A DNA stretch of 5,282 nucleotides. Origin: Pseudomonadota bacterium (GTDB lineage: Bacteria > Pseudomonadota > Gammaproteobacteria > Burkholderiales > SG8-39). The position numbers and the translations under genes are program-made. Of the stretch, positions 1 through 4,510 are shown piece by piece. Location: the NCBI GenBank assembly GCA_021847125.1, contig JAJZUK010000118.1, forward strand, positions 1 to 5,282, in the 5' to 3' direction. Each line of letters opens with the position of its first letter. Position 1 is the stretch's first letter. Below the pieces are notes generated by a model, which worked only from the letters and a program-made list of their open reading frames with translations, ran no database searches and was not told where the DNA came from.

Positions 1-51
1 CGCGCAGTGCTTGCGCCTGGGCGCGGGGGGGACGAAGTCGCGCCAAAGCGG

Positions 52-57
52 TAAAAT
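52..57 (+). promoter_or_regulatory. weak -10-like hexamer upstream of the exported-protein gene
   Basis: TAAAAT stands out in an otherwise GC-rich leader, about 54 bases before the start codon of the following gene, and matches the sigma-70 -10 consensus at five of six positions. I see no convincing -35 element 16-18 bases upstream, where the sequence is G-rich. This is a candidate only. The rest of bases 1-110 shows no gene I can support. Confidence 0.25.
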
Positions 58-98
58 CGAGCCATAGAAAAACGACGCCCGACCGACTCCGCGGGGAA

Positions 99-103
99 AG
101 GGA
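99..103 (+). promoter_or_regulatory. ribosome binding site for the gene starting at 111
   Basis: AGGGA lies seven bases before the ATG at 111, inside a purine-rich run, which is a normal Shine-Dalgarno position. It supports the ATG at 111 over the overlapping out-of-frame ATG at 115. Confidence 0.6.
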
Positions 104-110
104 AATACCG

Positions 111-641
111 ATGCATGCAACAAGAGTGCTTGAGGCCGCGGCCGGCAAGCAGCGCAGCTACCTGCGCGGTGCATTGGCGCTGTTTGCCCTTGTCTACGCC
201 GTGGCGGCACAGGCCGCAGCGGCGCAGGAGGGGTCCTGGCCGCAGGTGTGGCTCAATCCGGGCATCTACTCGCAGCACTTCGATTCGAGCAAGGGTCTGC
301 GCAACGACAACATCGGCTTCGGTGTCGAGGCGAGATTGGCCCAGGACCACGTGGTGATGGCCGGCAGCTTTATCAACAGCAATCGCGCGCGGACGCACTT
401 CGCCGGCTACGAGTGGCGGCCTTTGCACTGGCGTGTTTCCGGCGTCGACGTGGGCGCGGGCGTCGACGTGGGCGCATTCGACGGCTATCCGAATTATCGC
501 AACGGCGCCTGGTTCGTCGCTCCCTTGCCCATGCTGTCGATCGAGGGCAGGCGACTGGGCGCCAATGTCGCCCTGATTCCGACGGTCGCCAACCGGTTCG
601 ACGGCGCGCTGGCGGTGCAAATCAAGCTGCGGGTATGGTGA
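111..641 (+). CDS. putative exported outer-membrane beta-barrel protein (distantly PagP-like)
   Basis: The product is 176 residues. The N-terminus has a basic stretch (K13, R15, R19), a hydrophobic core at about 20-33 and an alanine-rich AQAAAA segment at 33-38 that would suit signal peptidase I, so the protein is probably exported to the envelope. The mature part, roughly 138 residues, alternates polar and hydrophobic residues and ends in an aromatic residue (RVW), typical of outer-membrane barrel proteins. Its pattern (GIYSQHF near 51-57, GFGVEAR near 69-75, a GYPNYRNG turn near 125-132, then P-rich and IPTVANRF segments) recalls small PagP-like barrels, but I see no proof of lipid A acyltransferase activity. 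A good ribosome binding site supports the ATG start. Residues 111-122 are a tandem six-residue duplication (GVDVGA twice). The gene is separated from the cyclase by about 300 bases, so it is probably an independent transcription unit. The CDS call is firm; the function is tentative. Confidence 0.75.
   Translation: MHATRVLEAAAGKQRSYLRGALALFALVYAVAAQAAAAQEGSWPQVWLNPGIYSQHFDSSKGLRNDNIGFGVEARLAQDHVVMAGSFINSNRARTHFAGYEWRPLHWRVSGVDVGAGVDVGAFDGYPNYRNGAWFVAPLPMLSIEGRRLGANVALIPTVANRFDGALAVQIKLRVW
441..476 (+). repeat. 18-bp in-frame tandem duplication inside the exported-protein gene
   Basis: Two adjacent 18-bp units, 441-458 and 459-476, differ only at the last base (G versus A). Each contains the palindrome GTCGAC and encodes Gly-Val-Asp-Val-Gly-Ala, so the reading frame is kept. 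The near identity at synonymous positions suggests recent slippage or unequal crossing-over. Confidence 0.85.
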
Positions 642-661
642 GGTGCCGGCTGTTGCCGCTG

Positions 662-688
662 TTGCGCGTTGCCGCGTAGGCAGCGCAA
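662..688 (+). terminator. hairpin after the exported-protein gene, possible terminator without U-tract
   Basis: TTGCGC (662-667) can pair with GCGCAA (683-688), and after a two-base bulge TGCC (670-673) pairs with GGCA (679-682) around a five-base loop. It begins 20 bases after the stop codon at 639-641. No run of T follows, so an intrinsic terminator is uncertain. It could instead protect the mRNA 3' end or precede Rho-dependent termination. Confidence 0.3.
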
Positions 689-727
689 ACGCATAGGCGG
701 TGCGTACGGGCTGAGTGCGGCCGGGCC

Positions 728-787
728 CTCCTTTAGGGGCAGTTCACTCATGGCACTTGTTCGGAGCCGTCTCCTTAGGGTACAGTT
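728..787 (+). repeat. imperfect direct repeat in the intergenic region
   Basis: CTCCTTTAGGGGCAGTT at 728-744 recurs as CTCCTTAGGGTACAGTT at 771-787, a 43-base period, with a one-base indel and one further difference block. Each copy carries a small CCT/AGG dyad. It may be a paired binding site or a degenerate duplication. The role is unknown. Confidence 0.4.
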
Positions 788-847
788 TGCGCTGTAGACC
801 CCGTGTGCGGAATGCAGTCGGGTGGGCCCGGGAATCGGACATATCCG

Positions 848-859
848 TGATGCGCATCA
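848..859. promoter_or_regulatory. 12-bp perfect palindrome, possible CRP/FNR-family operator
   Basis: TGATGCGCATCA is a perfect inverted repeat. With flanking bases it reads CGTGA-N6-TCAAC (846-861), matching 7 of 10 positions of the CRP consensus TGTGA-N6-TCACA at the correct spacing. It is centred about 44 bases upstream of the start point that the AT-rich -10 candidate would predict. This suggests, without proof, control of the cyclase operon by a cAMP-receptor-type regulator. A second small inverted repeat, CGGA-CATA-TCCG (836-847), abuts it. Confidence 0.35.
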
Positions 860-870
860 ACATGGGCGAA

Positions 871-895
871 CTTAAAACAATAAATTATATTGAAT
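871..895 (+). promoter_or_regulatory. AT-rich promoter-like tract before the cyclase operon
   Basis: This stretch has very few G or C bases in a GC-rich window and contains TATATT (886-891) as the best -10 candidate, 54 bases before the cyclase ATG. The position 17 bases upstream (TGGGCG, 863-868) is a poor -35 element, which would fit a promoter that needs an activator bound just upstream. The transcription start is inferred, not observed. Confidence 0.4.
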
Positions 896-926
896 GTGGT
901 GCGGGATCCGGCCCGAGGATTTTCCG

Positions 927-962
927 GTGAAACCTCCATATTCCCATGCAAATCGGTCCTGA
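927..962 (+). CDS. possible 11-codon leader ORF overlapping the cyclase start
   Basis: GTG at 927 is preceded by GAGG (915-918) with eight bases between, a better ribosome binding arrangement than the cyclase ATG at 946 has. The frame encodes VKPPYSHANRS and stops at TGA 960-962, 14 bases beyond the cyclase start codon. If translated, it could couple ribosomes into the cyclase gene by termination and reinitiation. The ORF is so short that chance is a serious alternative. Confidence 0.15.
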   Translation: MKPPYSHANRS

Positions 963-3309
963 AACGCTGCGCGACATTGTCGAACGGCCGTTAACCCAGT
1001 CCGAAGTCGAAGGGCTGCTGCGCGGCTTGGATGAGGCCGAAAAGGCGCAGCTGTTCTTGCGCATGGCCGAACTGGTGCGCCGCAATGCGGCCGTCGCCGA
1101 CATCGCCAATCGCGTATCCGACAGCCTTTCCCTAGATGTCCTGTTCCCGCGGCTGATGGAAGTGGTCAGCAGCACGCTCAACGCCGATCGCAGTTCTCTG
1201 TTCCTGTACGATGCCGAGACCCAGGAACTGTACTCGCGCGTGATGCAGGGCAATGCGATCGGAGAAGTCCGCTTTCCGAGCACGCTCGGCATCGCCGGCT
1301 CGGTGTTCACCAAGGGCGAGGCGGAAATCATCACGGCGGATGCGTACGACAATAAGCGCTTCAACCAGGAGGTCGACCGGCGCACGGGTTACCGCACCCG
1401 CAACATCCTGTGCGTGCCGATCCGCAACAAGAACCGCGAAGTGATCGGCGTCACCCAGGTGCTGAACAAGAACGTCGGAGATTTCGACGCCGAGGACCAG
1501 TGCCTGCTCGAAGGCCTGTCGCAGCAAGCCGCCGCCGCGCTCGAGAATGCGCGCCTGTTCGAGAAAGTCGAGCGCCAGCAGCGCGAAGAGGCGATGCTGC
1601 TCGAGGTTGTCAGCTCTATCGTTTCCGAAATCCGCCTCGGACCGTTGCTCGCGAAAATTCTGGCAGCCGCGACGCAGCTGCTGGAGTCGGATCGCGGAGC
1701 GCTGTTCCTGTACGACCCCAAGCGCAACGAACTGTTCTCGCATGTGGCCGGGGGCATCGACAGCGCGGAGATCCGCTTCCCCGCCAATGCCGGCATTGCC
1801 GGGGAATGCTTCAGCACGGGCAAGGTCATCAATATTCTGGATGCCTACAAGGACGCGCGCTTCAACCAGGAAATCGACCGGCGCACCGGCTATCGCACGC
1901 GCAATATGCTGTGCATGCCCATCGTGGCCAAGGGAGCGCGCGTCATCGGCGTCATGGAGATCCTCAATCGCAAGCTCGGCGCCTTCGGCCCCGCCGACGA
2001 GCGGCGCCTGCACGCGTTTTGCGCCGAAGCGGCGGTGGCGATCGAGAACGCGCAGTTGTTCGAGGAAATCAGCGCCGAGCGCAATTACAACGAGTCGATT
2101 CTGCGCAGCATGAGCAACGCCGTGCTCACGCTCGATGCCGACGGTGTCCTGCGCAAGGTAAACGAATCGGCGACGCGCATCCTGCATCGCGGCGAGCGCG
2201 AGCTGGTCGGGCGCGCCCTGAGCGAGCTTTTCGTCGGCCGCAACGCCTGGGTCGCGCGCAGCCTGGACAAGGTGCGTGCCGCGGGAAAGACCGACATCAC
2301 CGTGGACACCGACCTATACGTCAACCGCGCACAGGTCGTTTCGGTCGATCTCACCACGGTGCCGCTGCTGAGCATGAGCGACGAGCCGATCGGTTACATG
2401 CTGATGATGGAGGACATCACGCGCGAGAAGCGCCTGCGCAACACGCTGTCGCGCTACATGAGCAAGGCGGTGATGGATCAGCTGCTCGAAAGCGGCGACA
2501 ACGTGCTCGGCGGCATCAGCCGCGAGGTGAGCGTGCTGTTCTCCGACATCCGCGGTTTCACCTCGATCTCCGAGCGCCTCGGCGCGCAGGAAACCGTGGC
2601 CCTGCTCAACGAGTATTTTACCGACATGGTGGATATCGTTTTCGCCCACCAGGGCGTGCTCGACAAGTACATGGGCGACATGATCATGGCGGTGTTCGGC
2701 TCGGTACTGCAGCATGACAATGACCCGGACAATGCGGTAGCCGTAGGCAACCAGATGATGGCGGGCCTGCGCGAGTTGAACAGCCGGCTGGCGGCGCGCG
2801 GGCGCGAGGCGATCAGGATCGGCGTGGGCATCAGCACCGGTCAGGTGGTGGCCGGCAATATCGGTTCGCCCAAGCGGCTGGAATATACGGTGATCGGCAA
2901 TCGCGTGAACATCGCTCACCGGCTGGAGGATGCAAACAAGTTTTACGGCACTTCGGTGCTGATCTGCAGTCAAACTCACGAGCGCTTGAAGGAGCCCACG
3001 CCGACGCGCGAAATCGACCTGATTCGCGTGCGCGGCATGGAGACGCCGGTCGCCATTTACGAGGTGCTGGGCCATCACACCGAGGAATCCTTTCCGCACC
3101 GGGAAACCGTGGTGGGAGCCTTCAACCGGGGGCTCGCGGGTTATCGCAGGCGTGAATGGAGCGATGCGGCGCGCTGTTTCAGGGATGCGCTCGCGGCCAA
3201 TCCGCAGGACGGGCCATCGCGCATCTACCTCGAGCGCTGCGAGATTTTCCGCAGCAAACCGCCGGCTGCGAATTGGGACGGCGTGTGGTCAGTTCAGAGC
3301 AAATATTGA
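946..3309 (+). CDS. GAF-GAF-PAS class III (IIIb-type) adenylate cyclase
   Basis: The 787-residue product should convert ATP to cAMP in the cytoplasm; no signal peptide or membrane segment is seen. Order: N-terminal helix (1-50), GAF-A (about 56-203), GAF-B (about 222-373), PAS (about 380-496), a linker helix (498-520), the cyclase homology domain (526 to about 700), and a TPR-like tail (726-787). Catalytic residues are present with family spacing: metal ligands D534 (FSDIRGFT) and D578 (DKYMGD), 44 apart; substrate-selecting K574 and T648 (EYTVIG); and N655 and R659 (VNIAHRLE). The Lys/Thr pair is the class IIIb pattern, known from CyaB1, CyaC and soluble adenylyl cyclase. Both GAFs carry partial NKXnFX3DE cyclic-nucleotide-binding motifs: N174, K175, F180, D184, Q185 in GAF-A and N341, R342, F347, D351, E352 in GAF-B. 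ATG 946 is the only ordinary start before an in-frame stop at 928-930, but its Shine-Dalgarno is weak. It is the first gene of a three-gene operon. Active homodimeric cyclase is likely; the GAF ligand is unproven. Confidence 0.93.
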   Translation: MQIGPETLRDIVERPLTQSEVEGLLRGLDEAEKAQLFLRMAELVRRNAAVADIANRVSDSLSLDVLFPRLMEVVSSTLNADRSSLFLYDAETQELYSRVMQGNAIGEVRFPSTLGIAGSVFTKGEAEIITADAYDNKRFNQEVDRRTGYRTRNILCVPIRNKNREVIGVTQVLNKNVGDFDAEDQCLLEGLSQQAAAALENARLFEKVERQQREEAMLLEVVSSIVSEIRLGPLLAKILAAATQLLESDRGALFLYDPKRNELFSHVAGGIDSAEIRFPANAGIAGECFSTGKVINILDAYKDARFNQEIDRRTGYRTRNMLCMPIVAKGARVIGVMEILNRKLGAFGPADERRLHAFCAEAAVAIENAQLFEEISAERNYNESILRSMSNAVLTLDADGVLRKVNESATRILHRGERELVGRALSELFVGRNAWVARSLDKVRAAGKTDITVDTDLYVNRAQVVSVDLTTVPLLSMSDEPIGYMLMMEDITREKRLRNTLSRYMSKAVMDQLLESGDNVLGGISREVSVLFSDIRGFTSISERLGAQETVALLNEYFTDMVDIVFAHQGVLDKYMGDMIMAVFGSVLQHDNDPDNAVAVGNQMMAGLRELNSRLAARGREAIRIGVGISTGQVVAGNIGSPKRLEYTVIGNRVNIAHRLEDANKFYGTSVLICSQTHERLKEPTPTREIDLIRVRGMETPVAIYEVLGHHTEESFPHRETVVGAFNRGLAGYRRREWSDAARCFRDALAANPQDGPSRIYLERCEIFRSKPPAANWDGVWSVQSKY

Positions 3310-3310
3310 T

Positions 3311-4510
3311 ATGGAATTAAAGCAAATACCGGCCGACGAACTGGAGCTCGGCATGTATGTGTCCAAGCTCGATCGGCCATGGACCGAAACGCCGTTCGTA
3401 TTTCAGGGCTTCATCCTGAGAAGCCAAAAGCAGATCGACGTGATGAAGAAGTATTGCGCACACGTGTTCGTCGACCCGGAGAAGGAGGACCGGTCCGAGA
3501 TCGAAGGGCACGCCGGCGGCACGGCGGCGAGCATCCGCGGCACCACGGTGTACAAGGAGGTCGCGAGCCTGGACGCCGAGCTGCCGCGGGCGCGCAGCGC
3601 CATCGCCGAGACGACCACCGTGCTCAGGCAGATCAGCCGCGACGTGCAGATCGGGCACGCCGTCGACGGTGCCAAAGTGAAGCAGGCGGCGTCGGACATT
3701 ACCGAAAGCGTGGTGCGCAATCCGGACGCGGCGACGCTGCTGGTGCAGCTGCAGGAGAAAAGCGGCGAAACCTTCAATCGCGCCATCCACGTGTCGGTGA
3801 TGATGAGCATTTTCGGCCGCTTTCTGCAGCTGCCGCGCGAGAGCATCGAACAGCTCGGCCTGCTCGGCCTGCTGCAGGACGCGGGCAAGCTCAAGCTGCC
3901 TACCGCGCTGCTGGAAAAGCGCGAGCCGCTGAGCGCAGAGGAAATGGCGCTGTATCAGACGCATGTGGACCACTCGGTCGAAATCCTGACCAAGACCCCC
4001 GGTCTGCCGAACGAACTGCCGGGGCTCGCGTCGCTGCATCACGAGCATTTCGACGGCTCCGGCTACCCGCGCGGCTTGCGCGGCGTCGCGATCGCACTTC
4101 CCGGAATGATCGCGGCGATCGTCGATGCGTTCGACACGCTGGTGGCGCCGCCGCCGCAGGGAAAGCACATGTCGCCCTCGAACGCGCTCAACGTCATCTA
4201 TAAAGGGCGCGGCACCCAGTTTCAGCCCGCCCTGGTCGAGCAGTTCATCCAATGCGTCGGCGTCTATCCCGTGGGCAGCGCAGTCGAACTGAACACCGGG
4301 GAGGTCGGGATCGTAATCGCGCAGAACCCCTTGCGCCGGCTGCAGCCGCGCGTCATGGTAGTCAAGGATGCGAAGGGCAACGAGAATCGGCCGTACAAGA
4401 TGCTCGATCTGGCGAAAGAGCCCAAGGCCACGCCGGACGAGATTTACCGGATCCGCCACACGCTGAAGTACGACGCGATCAAGGTCGATCCGAGGGAACT
4501 GTTTCTTTGA
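3311..4510 (+). CDS. DUF3391/HD-GYP-domain protein with altered HD motif (QD)
   Basis: The 399-residue cytosolic protein has an N-terminal DUF3391 region (about 5-140, opening LKQIPADELELGMYVSKL) and an HD-GYP domain (about 155-300), whose family hydrolyses c-di-GMP. A C-terminal extension (about 315-390, with LNTGEVGIVI) is common in DUF3391 proteins. Retained ligand positions are H160, D190, H218, the H243-H244 pair (HHEHFDGSGYP) and D272, plus K193; spacing from D190 to H218 and from H244 to D272 is 28 each, as I recall for the structurally known family member PmGH. The His of the HD pair is Gln (Q189, codon CAG at 3875-3877), and the usual RPYR segment after DAFD is replaced by APPPQGK. 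Activity may therefore be lost, reduced or dependent on another metal set. The ATG at 3311 is one base after the cyclase stop and starts the conserved domain, so in-frame starts inside the cyclase are rejected. Its Shine-Dalgarno is poor (AGAG at 3296-3299), which suggests translational coupling. Confidence 0.92.
   Translation: MELKQIPADELELGMYVSKLDRPWTETPFVFQGFILRSQKQIDVMKKYCAHVFVDPEKEDRSEIEGHAGGTAASIRGTTVYKEVASLDAELPRARSAIAETTTVLRQISRDVQIGHAVDGAKVKQAASDITESVVRNPDAATLLVQLQEKSGETFNRAIHVSVMMSIFGRFLQLPRESIEQLGLLGLLQDAGKLKLPTALLEKREPLSAEEMALYQTHVDHSVEILTKTPGLPNELPGLASLHHEHFDGSGYPRGLRGVAIALPGMIAAIVDAFDTLVAPPPQGKHMSPSNALNVIYKGRGTQFQPALVEQFIQCVGVYPVGSAVELNTGEVGIVIAQNPLRRLQPRVMVVKDAKGNENRPYKMLDLAKEPKATPDEIYRIRHTLKYDAIKVDPRELFL
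4492..4497 (+). promoter_or_regulatory. ribosome binding site selecting a TTG start at 4507
   Basis: GAGGGA lies nine bases before TTG 4507, inside the end of the HD-GYP gene. The TTG overlaps the TGA stop as TTGA (4507-4510). No ATG or GTG lies early enough in this frame to include the whole domain, so the site decides the start. Confidence 0.65.

Larger units (their letters stand above)
642..945. other. intergenic region with several inverted repeats
   Basis: This 304-base gap holds no gene I can support beyond a possible tiny leader ORF at its end. It contains three inverted repeats: TTGCGC/GCGCAA with an inner TGCC/GGCA (662-688), TGAGTG/CACTCA with an inner GCCC/GGGC (712-750), and TACAG/CTGTA with a six-base loop (779-800). 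It also contains a direct repeat (728-787), a perfect palindrome (848-859) and an AT-rich tract (871-895). The first half probably ends the upstream transcript and the last 100 bases probably form the operon promoter. No c-di-GMP riboswitch motif was recognised. Confidence 0.6.

Noticed and set aside
751..766. TGGCAC as a sigma-54 -24 element
   Set aside because: The GC of the -12 element is absent at the required spacing; the sequence there is CGGA.
642..945. c-di-GMP riboswitch upstream of the operon
   Set aside because: No recognisable conserved motif of the known c-di-GMP riboswitch classes is seen, and the hairpins present do not match their layout.
1132..2187. Long minus-strand open frame opposite the cyclase
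   Set aside because: It mirrors the codon pattern of the plus-strand gene in GC-rich DNA, shows no recognisable domain, and the plus-strand frame encodes clear GAF domains.
2899..2901. N652 in the EYTVIGNRVN segment, first read as loss of a substrate-specifying Asp in the cyclase
   Set aside because: Alignment by spacing to N655 and R659 shows the specificity residue is T648, seven positions before N655. Asn at the 652 position also occurs in mammalian cyclases (WGNTVN), so the site is intact.
3152..3310. In-frame upstream starts that would extend the HD-GYP protein by 53 residues
   Set aside because: The extension lies wholly inside the cyclase's conserved C-terminal tail, is Arg/Ser-rich in the manner of a shadow frame, and the conserved DUF3391 domain begins at ATG 3311.
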